Source: Bacteroidota bacterium
Lineage (GTDB): Bacteria > Bacteroidota > Bacteroidia > JACCXN01
Assembly: GCA_947462515.1 (NCBI GenBank)
Contig: CANHPJ010000056.1
Location: 1-8,175, forward strand
Direction of reading: 5' to 3'
Length of the DNA: 8,175 nucleotides
Within the stretch, counting starts at the first letter, position 1. Every line of letters begins with the position of its first letter. Below the pieces are notes generated by a model. It searched no databases. It was given only the letters and a program-made list of their open reading frames with translations, and was not told the origin of the DNA. The position numbers were made by a program, and so were the translations under genes. Below are positions 1 through 7,258 of this stretch, piece after piece.

Positions 1-468
1 TATGCTATTTATTTTCCTAGGTCTGCTTCCGCTGGCAATAAGAATGTTTTCAGCCCAAATAGAATAGGTTTTATCTTTTGTTTCTATGGAAACTTCGTGG
101 TCTGAAATAAAGCTCGCAGTTCCTTTGATATAATAAATCTTCTTTTCTGAAGCCTGTTCCTGAAGTAATTTCAGGTGACAGGAGAGTTGAAATTTTCTTT
201 CAGTAATTGCTTCATTTACAGTATTTCTTACTTTTTCATAGGTAAGATTTTCCAGTACAGCTTCTTCTCCCATTATTTCTGTGGCCGTGCTGATTTTTTT
301 TGAGAATTCCCACATGGATTTAGATGCGATAACACCATCGTAAATTTCGGCTCCGCCCAATTGTGATTTTTCGATTATAATTACAGATTTGTTAAAATCC
401 AAGGCCCTCATTGCGGCTGCATATCCCGATGGCCCACCACCAATAACACATAAATCGAACTGCTTCAT
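1..468 (-). CDS. NAD(P)/FAD-dependent oxidoreductase, dihydrolipoamide dehydrogenase/SthA-like, partial (C-terminus outside window)
   Basis: Only the first 156 residues lie in the window; the frame is open to position 1. The protein opens with an FAD-binding Rossmann motif (GGGPSG, residues 10-15) followed by an acidic residue at the end of the second strand (E33), and has the second FAD-contact motif ASGSRP at 145-150, an order typical of the dihydrolipoamide dehydrogenase/glutathione reductase superfamily. In that superfamily GG-x-C-x4-C-x-x-S-K carries the redox disulfide. Here the aligned stretch is GGAEIYDGVIASK (38-50), so both cysteines are replaced, by E41 and V46. Soluble transhydrogenase SthA of E. 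coli also lacks one of the two cysteines, so a direct flavin NAD(P)H oxidoreductase or transhydrogenase role is more likely than lipoamide reduction; this is inference. The ATG at 468-466 is directly upstream of the FAD motif. No Shine-Dalgarno is visible. A terminator upstream separates it from the desaturase. The substrate cannot be named from this fragment. Confidence 0.85.
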   Translation of the reverse strand, partial: MKQFDLCVIGGGPSGYAAAMRALDFNKSVIIIEKSQLGGAEIYDGVIASKSMWEFSKKISTATEIMGEEAVLENLTYEKVRNTVNEAITERKFQLSCHLKLLQEQASEKKIYYIKGTASFISDHEVSIETKDKTYSIWAENILIASGSRPRKINSI

Positions 469-536
469 TTAATAGAATTTTTGAGCTGTAATTTAATAAA
501 AAAATAAAATCTTTCTAAAACAATATTTGAAAACAT

Positions 537-568
537 AAAAAAAGCCTTTCCGAAATTTCAGAAAGGCT
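537..568 (-). terminator. Rho-independent terminator of the desaturase gene
   Basis: Read on the minus strand, an 8-bp perfect stem (AGCCTTTC / GAAAGGCT, plus-strand arms 543-550 and 561-568) with a 10-nt loop is followed by seven T residues (543-537). It starts 22 bp beyond the desaturase stop codon and ends before the flavoprotein start at 468, so the two minus-strand genes are probably separate transcription units. The plus-strand side lacks a proper T run. Confidence 0.85.
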
Positions 569-589
569 ATTTTGCCAATTTACCGTTAA

Positions 590-1648
590 TTAATCTCTTA
601 AGTTTTTAAGGTGTTTAACATGCGATTTAATTGCTCCTCCAACAGTTTGGAATTCAAAATAGGGAACTTGAAATTGCTCGCATGTTTCTTTTACTATTTG
701 TTGAATTTTTGGATAATGTATGTGACTTATCCTAGGGAATAGATGATGTACAACTTGAAAGTTTAATCCACCTAAATACCAGGAAACAAATTTGTTTTTG
801 GTAGCAAAATCAGCTGTTGTTTGTATTTGATGTGTGGCCCATTCGGATTGTATCTTATTTGCCTCATTCGGTATAGGGAATTCTACTTCTTCAACCACGT
901 GTGCCAATTGAAAAACAATACTTATTGTTAAACCTGTAACAAACCCTGTTGTTAAATAACCTAACAACCAAAATTTCCATCCAACAATCGAAATAGGCAG
1001 AGCAACAAACAATACTAAATAAAACATTTTGCTTGCCCAGAAAATAAGATGTTCTTGTTTTGAAATTTTGTTTATTTCATGAACGGCAATTTTTCTTGAA
1101 AAATACTTTTGAAAATCAAGGTAAAAAACCCATAATATATAAGTTATTCCGTAAAGAAAAACCCAATAGATATGTTGAAACTTGTGAAACCAAAATTTAG
1201 GTTGGCCTTTGCTAACCCTCATCCATGGTTTGATATCGATATCATCATCTATATCTTCAATGTTTGTAAAGGAGTGATGCACAACGTTATGTTTTATTTT
1301 CCATAAAAAAGAACTTGCTCCCAAAAGATTTAATGAATATGCAGCCAGTTCATTCAGCCATTTTTTATTGGAAAAACTTCCATGAGCACCATCATGCATT
1401 ACATTGAACCCAATAGCAGCAAAATTAAATCCTAATAGGATACAAATCATTATTGAAAACCATCCCGGGCTTATTGTCAATAGTGCTACATAGGATACGG
1501 TTAATAATGAAATGAGAAATATTGCTTTACTATGAAGCTTTTTGTTTCCTGTAATTTTTATTTTATTTTCTCTGAAATAAGCATCCACATTTCTAGAGAG
1601 TGTGCTGAAAAATTGATTCTGAGGATGGCTAAAGGTTATTCTTGACAT
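590..1648 (-). CDS. Membrane fatty acid desaturase (acyl-CoA/acyl-lipid type, DesA-like)
   Basis: A 352-residue integral membrane di-iron desaturase that would introduce a cis double bond into an acyl chain, using O2 and an external electron donor. All three histidine boxes are present: HDGAH (85-89), HNVVHH (120-125) and QVVHH (298-302), with an additional H250 in the segment QLAHVVEE. Hydrophobic segments around 42-60, 63-82, 158-177, 205-223 and 226-248 fit the usual arrangement of paired membrane helices with the histidine boxes on the cytoplasmic face. There is no fused cytochrome b5 domain, so electrons must come from a separate carrier. The QxxHH third box resembles front-end and linoleoyl-CoA-type desaturases (COG3239), but regiospecificity cannot be read from sequence. 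The ATG at 1648-1646 begins a soluble stretch of about 40 residues before the first helix, a normal length. It is transcribed divergently from glnN and ends at its own terminator. In bacteria such enzymes typically adjust membrane fluidity, often in the cold; no regulator is visible here. Confidence 0.92.
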   Translation of the reverse strand: MSRITFSHPQNQFFSTLSRNVDAYFRENKIKITGNKKLHSKAIFLISLLTVSYVALLTISPGWFSIMICILLGFNFAAIGFNVMHDGAHGSFSNKKWLNELAAYSLNLLGASSFLWKIKHNVVHHSFTNIEDIDDDIDIKPWMRVSKGQPKFWFHKFQHIYWVFLYGITYILWVFYLDFQKYFSRKIAVHEINKISKQEHLIFWASKMFYLVLFVALPISIVGWKFWLLGYLTTGFVTGLTISIVFQLAHVVEEVEFPIPNEANKIQSEWATHQIQTTADFATKNKFVSWYLGGLNFQVVHHLFPRISHIHYPKIQQIVKETCEQFQVPYFEFQTVGGAIKSHVKHLKNLRD

Positions 1649-1728
1649 GCTATTTGTTTATCGTACAATTTATAGATTGAATTAATATAGCAATTATATG
1701 CGTATTAATGTTTAAAATTTATGATTTT

Positions 1729-1740
1729 ACTCATTTGAGT
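1729..1740. promoter_or_regulatory. Candidate operator: 12-bp dyad upstream of the desaturase
   Basis: ACTCATTTGAGT is an inverted repeat with 5-bp perfect arms (ACTCA/TGAGT) around a 2-bp centre. It lies about 80 bp upstream of the desaturase start codon, where a repressor or activator could bind. Short dyads arise by chance in A/T-rich DNA and no cognate regulator is in the window, so this is only a candidate. Confidence 0.2.
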
Positions 1741-1769
1741 TGCAAATTTCGTTAAAATGTTGATAATAA

Positions 1770-1777
1770 CAAAAATA
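1770..1777 (-). promoter_or_regulatory. Possible -7 promoter box for the desaturase
   Basis: On the minus strand the sequence TATTTTTG matches the Bacteroidota -7 consensus TAnnTTTG exactly and would give a leader of about 115 nt for the desaturase mRNA. The nearest TTG that could act as the -33 element is about 27 nt away instead of the usual 19-21, which weakens the call. Confidence 0.25.
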
Positions 1778-2118
1778 CAGCTTTGGAAGTTATAACCCAT
1801 TTTTCAACAATTTGGACATAATCATTTAATTTCATTGGGTTTACGTGTTCAGTTAATAAGCAGAAATGTCATTAATTTTTTAAATGGCATACTGAATATT
1901 TTTTCAAAGGTGAAAAAAGCAGGAATTTTTAAAAATATAGTTTTTAATTTATATAGTTAAAAAGATGGGGTACTTAGTGTAGATAATAGAATTATTTTGT
2001 CATTCTTACCAAAAAAGGGGGGGTGTTAATCAAAAAAAGATTTTTTTTATCGTTATTTCTAAAAAACACGTATTTTCGCAATGTTTTTTAATAATTAACC
2101 CTAAAAAAAAATATTTAA

Positions 2119-4311
2119 ATGGCTATTTTCAGATTCAAAGCACTTGAGTTGGTGCAATCAAGAAAACCATTGGAAGTTACACTTCCATCGACCAAAGTAT
2201 CAGAATTTTATGGTTCTAATGTTTTCGGAAAGAATGCAATGAAGGAATATCTTTCCGATGAGGCATATGAAAGTGTTATGGGAGCCATCGAAAAAGGTAC
2301 TAATATAGACAGAAAAGTAGCAGATCAAGTAGCTTCAGCGATGAAAGCTTGGGCAACATCAAAAGGAGCTACGCATTATACACATTGGTTTCAACCTTTA
2401 ACAGGAACAACAGCAGAAAAACACGATGCTTTTTTTGAACCACTAGAAGGTGGCGGCGCAATAGAAAAGTTTAGTGGCTCTCAACTTGTTCAGCAAGAAC
2501 CAGATGCATCCAGTTTTCCTAATGGAGGTATAAGAAATACTTTTGAAGCAAGGGGGTATACCGCTTGGGATCCTACTTCACCTGCGTTTATAATAGCCAA
2601 GGAATTATGTATTCCTACAGTATTCATTTCATATACAGGCGAAGCATTAGATTATAAGACACCCTTGTTAAAAGCATTGAGCGTAATAGATAAGGCAGCT
2701 TCTGAAGTTTGTCAGTATTTTGACAAAAATGTAACTAAAGTTATCTCTACCTTGGGTTGGGAGCAGGAATATTTCCTGGTTGACGAAGCCCTTTTTCAAG
2801 CCAGGCCCGATTTATTAATGACAGGTAGAAGTGTATTTGGTCATATCCCTGCAAAAGGACAACAATTGGAAGATCATTATTTTGGTTCAATTCCCGATAG
2901 AGTTACAGCTTACATGCGTGAATTTGAAATTGAAAGCTTAAAACTTGGCATTCCGGTTAAAACACGTCACAATGAAGTAGCTCCAAATCAATTCGAATGT
3001 GCTCCAATTTTTGAAGAAGCAAATTTGGCTGTTGATCATAATCAACTTTTGATGGATTTGATGCATAAAATTGCCATCAAGCATAATTTCAGGGTGTTAT
3101 TACATGAAAAGCCTTTTGCGGGTGTTAATGGTTCAGGTAAACACAATAACTGGTCTCTTTCTACAAACACAGGAAAAAACCTTTTGAGTCCGGGTAAAAC
3201 TCCAAAAAACAATTTACAGTTTCTTACTTTTTTTGTGAATACCATTAAAGCTGTTCATGACAATGCTGATCTTTTAAGGGCAAGTATTGCCTCGGCAGGT
3301 AATGAGCATAGATTGGGAGCCAATGAAGCGCCTCCATCCATCGTTTCTATTTTTATTGGTTCACATCTGACTTCTGTTTTGGAAGAACTGGAGAAAAAAG
3401 TAAAAAATGGAAAGCTTTCACCAGATGAAAAAACGGATTTGAAGCTAAATATTATAGGTAAAATACCTGAAATATTATTGGACAATACCGATAGAAACAG
3501 AACTTCTCCTTTTGCATTTACAGGAAATAAATTTGAATTCAGAGCTGTAGGTTCCTCTGCAAATTGTTCTTCTGCCATGACAACAATTAATACCATAGTA
3601 GCCAATCAACTGATTATTTTCAAAAAATCTGTTGATGAACTCATAGCAAAAGGAATTAACAAAGATGAAGCTATACTTCAAATTCTAAGGGGCTATATTG
3701 TTGATTCAAAGAGGATTTTATTTGAAGGAAATGGATATGGAGAAGAATGGGTAAAAGAAGCTGCAAAAAGAGGTTTATCAAATATAAAATCTGCACCAAG
3801 AGCCTTAGAAGCATTTGTTTCGAAACAAACCATGGAAATGTTTGAGAGATTGCACATTTTATCGCATGTTGAGCAGGAAGCTAGATTTGAAATTTACCAA
3901 GAGACTTACACTAAAAAAATACAGATAGAATCAAGAATAATTGGTGATTTGGCTCAGAATCATATTATTCCAATAGCATTAAAATATCAAAACACGCTCA
4001 TAGAAAATGCTAAGGGATTAAAAGAGATGTTTGCCGCAGCAGAGTTTAAAAAATATTCTGCTGTTCAGCTTCGACTAATCGCTGAAATATCTGATCATAT
4101 ATCAGTAATTCAGGATAGTGTTGACAAAATGATTGAAGCGCGTAAAAAAGCCAATAAAATTGAAGATGCTAAAAAGCGAGCATATGCTTATGCAGATAAT
4201 GTTAAACCATTTTTTGACACTATAAGATATAATGTAGATAAGCTGGAGCTACTTGTAGATGACGAAATGTGGCCACTTCCAAAATACAGGGAGCTTTTGT
4301 ACACAAAATAA
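2119..4311 (+). CDS. glnN: Type III glutamine synthetase (GSIII)
   Basis: Cytoplasmic ATP-dependent ligase joining ammonia to glutamate to make glutamine, the entry point of nitrogen into metabolism. At 730 residues it has the large size of the GSIII class (Bacteroides fragilis GlnN is about 729), far longer than GSI or GSII (about 350-470). Recognisable blocks are the metal/glutamate-binding GWEQEYFLVD (213-222), NEVAPNQFE (285-293), the nucleotide-side KPFAGVNGSGKHNNWSL (331-347) and NRTSPFAFTGNKFEFR (460-475). The C-terminal third (about 570-715) is helical and charged, as in other GSIII proteins. The GSI-type adenylylation loop is not evident, so control is probably transcriptional or by effectors. 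The start at 2119 follows an A-rich leader without a Shine-Dalgarno and begins directly with the family N-terminus (MAIFRFKALE). A strong terminator follows within about 10 bp of the stop, so the gene is monocistronic; no glnK, amtB or gltBD lies next to it in the window. Confidence 0.97.
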   Translation: MAIFRFKALELVQSRKPLEVTLPSTKVSEFYGSNVFGKNAMKEYLSDEAYESVMGAIEKGTNIDRKVADQVASAMKAWATSKGATHYTHWFQPLTGTTAEKHDAFFEPLEGGGAIEKFSGSQLVQQEPDASSFPNGGIRNTFEARGYTAWDPTSPAFIIAKELCIPTVFISYTGEALDYKTPLLKALSVIDKAASEVCQYFDKNVTKVISTLGWEQEYFLVDEALFQARPDLLMTGRSVFGHIPAKGQQLEDHYFGSIPDRVTAYMREFEIESLKLGIPVKTRHNEVAPNQFECAPIFEEANLAVDHNQLLMDLMHKIAIKHNFRVLLHEKPFAGVNGSGKHNNWSLSTNTGKNLLSPGKTPKNNLQFLTFFVNTIKAVHDNADLLRASIASAGNEHRLGANEAPPSIVSIFIGSHLTSVLEELEKKVKNGKLSPDEKTDLKLNIIGKIPEILLDNTDRNRTSPFAFTGNKFEFRAVGSSANCSSAMTTINTIVANQLIIFKKSVDELIAKGINKDEAILQILRGYIVDSKRILFEGNGYGEEWVKEAAKRGLSNIKSAPRALEAFVSKQTMEMFERLHILSHVEQEARFEIYQETYTKKIQIESRIIGDLAQNHIIPIALKYQNTLIENAKGLKEMFAAAEFKKYSAVQLRLIAEISDHISVIQDSVDKMIEARKKANKIEDAKKRAYAYADNVKPFFDTIRYNVDKLELLVDDEMWPLPKYRELLYTK

Positions 4312-4321
4312 AAATCAGTAT

Positions 4322-4363
4322 AAAAAACACCAATTCGATATCCGGTTGGTGTTTTTTATTTTT
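4322..4363 (+). terminator. Rho-independent terminator of glnN
   Basis: A 12-bp perfect stem (AAAAAACACCAA at 4322-4333 with TTGGTGTTTTTT at 4346-4357) around a 12-nt loop ends in a T-rich tract through 4363, 10 bp after the glnN stop codon. The A run on the 5' side makes it potentially bidirectional, though no opposing gene needs it. Confidence 0.93.
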
Positions 4364-4531
4364 AAGTGAGAGAGAGAGGACTATTTATTCCCCGACAAAT
4401 CAAAAATCCTTCAAAAAAATAATTTGTCATTCAATATTTAGTTTGTGCATTAAATTTTAGAATTTCGTATTTTTTTATTAGTATTGCAGCCTCATTAAAT
4501 AATAATAACCAAACCATTATTAAATAAGTTT

Positions 4532-5110
4532 ATGGAACTTAACGAGATTATTTCTATCACAGGTCAAGGCGGTCTTTTCAAGGTTATTGCGAGAACTAAA
4601 ACAGGTCTTATTGTTGAATCACTAAAAGATAACAAAAGACAACCCGTTTATGGTTCCCAAAAAATCAGTGCTCTTGAAGACGTTAGTCTTTTTGGTCAAT
4701 CAGAAGATGTTCCTTTAACCAAAGTTTTTAGAAATATATTTGAAAAGGAAAATGGTGGAAAAGCCATAGACGCAAAATCAGATGAAAAATCGTTGAAAAA
4801 TTACTTTTTATCTGTATTCCCTGATTACGATCAATCCAGAGTATATATTTCTGACATTAAAAAAGTGTTTTCTTGGTATAACACTTTGCATGATTTAGGT
4901 ATGTTAAAGGTTTCAGAAGAAAAATCTGCTGAAAGTATTGCCGAATCTGCCGAAGAAGTTAAAAAAGCAGACGATAAAGATTTAAAATCCAAAGCTAAAA
5001 AAGCTACATCACTTAAACCAGCTGCTAAAGTTAAAGAAACAGCTGCTCCAAAGGCATCATCAAAAGCTAAAGGTGGAAAAACCTCCACAATTAGAAAAAC
5101 AGGAGCATAA
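4532..5110 (+). CDS. DUF5606-like protein with Lys/Ala-rich C-terminal tail
   Basis: A 192-residue protein of unknown function. Residues 1 to about 126 form a compact, conserved-looking part, beginning MELNEIISITGQGGLFKVIA and containing GLIVESLKDNKRQPVYGSQKISALEDVSLF in a small beta-rich region, then a mixed helical stretch ending near WYNTLHDLGML (115-125). I recognise this from memory as the DUF5606 family, which I associate with Bacteroidota; no catalytic motif is evident. Residues 127-150 are acidic (many E and D), and 151-190 are a disordered, strongly basic repeat of K, A, S, T and P, reminiscent of histone H1-like tails and suggesting, by inference only, nucleic-acid or ribosome contact. 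There is no signal peptide or membrane segment, so it is probably cytoplasmic. The gene sits between two strong terminators and is therefore likely expressed alone. The start at 4532 has no upstream in-frame ATG nearby and lacks a Shine-Dalgarno. Confidence 0.85.
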   Translation: MELNEIISITGQGGLFKVIARTKTGLIVESLKDNKRQPVYGSQKISALEDVSLFGQSEDVPLTKVFRNIFEKENGGKAIDAKSDEKSLKNYFLSVFPDYDQSRVYISDIKKVFSWYNTLHDLGMLKVSEEKSAESIAESAEEVKKADDKDLKSKAKKATSLKPAAKVKETAAPKASSKAKGGKTSTIRKTGA

Positions 5111-5128
5111 TAATCCTATTAATCAAAC

Positions 5129-5165
5129 AAATCCCTTTTCTATCCTTTTAGAAAAGGGATTTTTT
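5129..5165 (+). terminator. Rho-independent terminator of the DUF5606-like gene
   Basis: A 13-bp perfect stem (arms 5129-5141 and 5150-5162, core TCCCTTTTCT / AGAAAAGGGA) with an 8-nt loop runs into a six-T tract at 5160-5165. It begins 18 bp after the stop codon and separates this gene from the peptidase downstream. Confidence 0.93.
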
Positions 5166-5251
5166 ATTTGAATCTGCCGCATCATTAAAGAGTTTAACAC
5201 AAACGGTACAATAATTTGTTAGTTTTAATTAAAATATATTAAATCATAAAA

Positions 5252-6982
5252 ATGGAAAATAAAATCCTAGAAACACCTACCAGGCCGGCAAGAATATTTT
5301 TACCTGAAAATTTTGCTGTAGAATCCTGGATTGAGTTGGAGAAATACTTTGAAGATTTAAAGAACCGTAACATAGCTTCCGAAAAAGAACTCGAAAAATG
5401 GATGATTGATAGAAGTGAGTTGGATGCAATTCTTGAAGAGGATATGGCTTGGCGTTATATTCGCATGAATATCGATACAACAGATGAAAAATTGACTTCA
5501 GCATTTAACTTTTTTGTACAAGAAATTCAGCCAAAAATGGCTCCATACGAGAATTTTTTCAATAAAAAACTTGTTGAGTCTTCTTTTTTGAAGCAATTAG
5601 ATCAAGATAAGTATTTTGTCTATTTAAGGGAAATAAAAAAGGATATTGAAATATTCAGGGAGAAAAATATTCCAATTTTTACTGAAATGCAAACCGAACA
5701 GCAAAAATACGGTTCCATTTCATCGCTTATGACTGTGAATATAGACGGTCAGGAAATGACTTTGCAAAAAGCATCAAACTTTTTAAAAGATTTAGACAGA
5801 AGTAAAAGGGAAGAAGCATACAAAAAAATTAAGCTCCGAAGGTTAGCTGATGTCGATAAGTTGAATAAACTATACAATCATTTAGTTGGATTAAGAAATC
5901 AGGTTGCGCTTAATGCAGGCTTTGAAAACTATGTCACCTATACTTTTGTTTCTAAAGGTCGATTTGATTATGGTATAGCCGATTGCGAGCAGTTTCACGC
6001 TTCCATTGCCGGGGAAATAGTTCCAATACTTAACCAATTTGATTTGGAAAGAAAGCACGCGCTGAATTTAAACAGTTTAAAACCATGGGATACAGAAGTT
6101 GATATAAGTGGAAAGCCACCTTTAAAACCATTTGTAACAGGGCAGGAACTCATCGAAAAGACCATTACTTGTTTTAAACGTATACGTCCCTTTTTTGGTG
6201 AATGCCTTGAATTAATGAGAGATATGGGTCATTTGGACTTGGAATCAAAAAAAGGGAAGGCTCCCGGTGGATTTAATTACCCACTTTATGAAATAGGTTA
6301 CCCTTTTATTTACATGAATTCAGTAGGTTCATTCAGAGACCTGGTTACCATGGTTCATGAAGGAGGTCATGCCATACATTCGGTTCTTACCAAAGACCTT
6401 GAGCTAACTGCTTTTAAAAGTTTTCCATCTGAAGTGGCAGAGCTTGCATCAATGAGTATGGAGCTGATTTCCATGGATCATTGGGACGTGTTTTTTGATG
6501 ATAAAGAATCTTTGAAAAGAGCAAAAAGGGAACAACTTGAAAAAGTATTACAAACCTTGCCATGGGTTGCAACAATAGATAAGTTTCAGCATTGGGTTTA
6601 TAACAATCCTAATCACAATTCGGAACAAAGAACAAAAGCATGGATTGAAATATACGATCAATTTGGCAGTAAGGTGATAGATTGGAGTGGTGAAGAAGCT
6701 GCTAAAGCTAATTTGTGGCAAAAACAGTTGCATCTATATGAAGTTCCTTTTTATTATATAGAATATGGTTTTGCTCAGTTAGGAGCTATAGCGATATGGC
6801 GTAATTATAAAAATAACCCTCAAAAAGCCTTGGATCAATATCAAGATGCCTTAAGTTTGGGCTATACTAAAACCTTGGGGGAAATCTACCAAACTGCAGG
6901 TATTAAATTTGATTTTAACCGAGCGTACGTTAAAGAATTAGCTGATTTTGTCAAGGAAGAATTAATTAAAATCGGACATTAA
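5252..6982 (+). CDS. M3-family zinc oligoendopeptidase (oligopeptidase F-like)
   Basis: A 576-residue cytoplasmic metallopeptidase of the thimet-oligopeptidase clan, expected to cut short peptides internally as part of peptide recycling. The zinc site HEGGH lies at 369-373, with H369 and H373 as ligands and E370 as the catalytic base. The third ligand is most likely E397 in PSEVAELASMSMEL (392-405), at the usual distance of about 28 residues. The segment HLYEVPFYYIEYGFAQLG (494-511) matches the substrate-binding His/Tyr region of M3 enzymes. There is no signal peptide; the N-terminal 200 residues are helical and charged, as expected for the lid domain. The length and the HEGGH and IEYGFAQLG variants look more like the M3 branch distinct from classical PepF, so I give no gene symbol. 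The ATG at 5252 follows the A-rich leader AAATCATAAAA, with no Shine-Dalgarno. The gene lies alone between a terminator upstream and a 276-bp gap downstream. Confidence 0.95.
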   Translation: MENKILETPTRPARIFLPENFAVESWIELEKYFEDLKNRNIASEKELEKWMIDRSELDAILEEDMAWRYIRMNIDTTDEKLTSAFNFFVQEIQPKMAPYENFFNKKLVESSFLKQLDQDKYFVYLREIKKDIEIFREKNIPIFTEMQTEQQKYGSISSLMTVNIDGQEMTLQKASNFLKDLDRSKREEAYKKIKLRRLADVDKLNKLYNHLVGLRNQVALNAGFENYVTYTFVSKGRFDYGIADCEQFHASIAGEIVPILNQFDLERKHALNLNSLKPWDTEVDISGKPPLKPFVTGQELIEKTITCFKRIRPFFGECLELMRDMGHLDLESKKGKAPGGFNYPLYEIGYPFIYMNSVGSFRDLVTMVHEGGHAIHSVLTKDLELTAFKSFPSEVAELASMSMELISMDHWDVFFDDKESLKRAKREQLEKVLQTLPWVATIDKFQHWVYNNPNHNSEQRTKAWIEIYDQFGSKVIDWSGEEAAKANLWQKQLHLYEVPFYYIEYGFAQLGAIAIWRNYKNNPQKALDQYQDALSLGYTKTLGEIYQTAGIKFDFNRAYVKELADFVKEELIKIGH

Positions 6983-7258
6983 TATTTATTACATAGTATC
7001 ATTTTAATCAATTATTCGGGTTTTAAAATCAGTTTAATTTTTGGATGATTAAACAATAAAATAAAAATATAATTTATTGAAAATAAAATATTTATAGTTT
7101 TTATTTTAAGTTAATGTTTACATTTTTTTTACTAATTTCAATACAAGAATATATTAAGCATTTTAGATGACTGAACCACAAGGAAATTTTATCTTTTTGA
7201 TGCCTAATTTAATCAGCAATAAATACTTATCTTTAGATTTTAATCATCCTTATGAGCT
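6983..7258. other. Intergenic region between the M3 peptidase and ribBA
   Basis: This very A/T-rich 276-bp gap holds a weak 7-bp hairpin (GTTTAAT 7032-7038 with ATTAAAC 7048-7054, 9-nt loop) that lacks a T tract and so is not a canonical terminator. The near-consensus -7 sequences TACATTTT (7119-7126), TATCTTTT (7190-7197) and TATCTTTA (7228-7235) each differ from TAnnTTTG by one base, and none has a well-spaced TTG. The conserved blocks of an FMN riboswitch were not found. A 35-codon ORF begins at 7167 and overlaps the ribBA start. Confidence 0.5.

Larger units (their letters stand above)
1649..2118. other. Divergent intergenic region between the desaturase and glnN; no gene seen
   Basis: This 470-bp A/T-rich stretch holds the promoters and leaders of both flanking genes. 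Only tiny ORFs are present on either strand, and nothing resembling a tRNA was seen. Visible structure includes a 12-bp dyad ACTCATTTGAGT (1729-1740), an A/T palindrome ATTTTTAAAAAT (1925-1936), a run of six A then seven G (2011-2023), and an A7-GA-T8 block (2032-2048). A Bacteroidota-like -7 sequence TATTTTCG (2071-2078, one mismatch to TAnnTTTG) lies 40 bp before the glnN start, but no matching TTG -33 element is well placed. No sigma-54 box was seen before glnN. Confidence 0.6.

Noticed and set aside
1925..1936. Palindrome ATTTTTAAAAAT as a binding site
   Set aside because: A pure A/T palindrome of this length is expected by chance in such A/T-rich DNA.
3042..3681. Three overlapping antisense ORFs (67-116 codons) inside glnN
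   Set aside because: They lie wholly within a well-supported coding sequence, have no recognisable domain and are best explained as shadows of glnN codon use.
4368..4378. GA dinucleotide repeat as a microsatellite or phase-variation tract
   Set aside because: Only about five units, located in non-coding sequence after a terminator.
4269..4460. 63-codon plus-strand ORF spanning the glnN stop
   Set aside because: It is in another frame of glnN, runs through the strong terminator hairpin and encodes low-complexity sequence.
4831..5088. 85-codon antisense ORF in the DUF5606-like gene
   Set aside because: It is the mirror of the Lys/Ala-rich tail, giving an Ala/Ser/Leu-rich artefact.
5277..5504. 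Antisense ORFs within the peptidase gene (here and at 6548-6733)
   Set aside because: No domain, no leader features, entirely inside a complete M3 peptidase frame.
7032..7054. Terminator after the peptidase gene
   Set aside because: The 7-bp stem is almost all A/T and is not followed by a T tract on either strand.
6983..7258. FMN riboswitch before ribBA
   Set aside because: The conserved G/C-rich blocks of the RFN element are absent; the region is almost entirely A/T.
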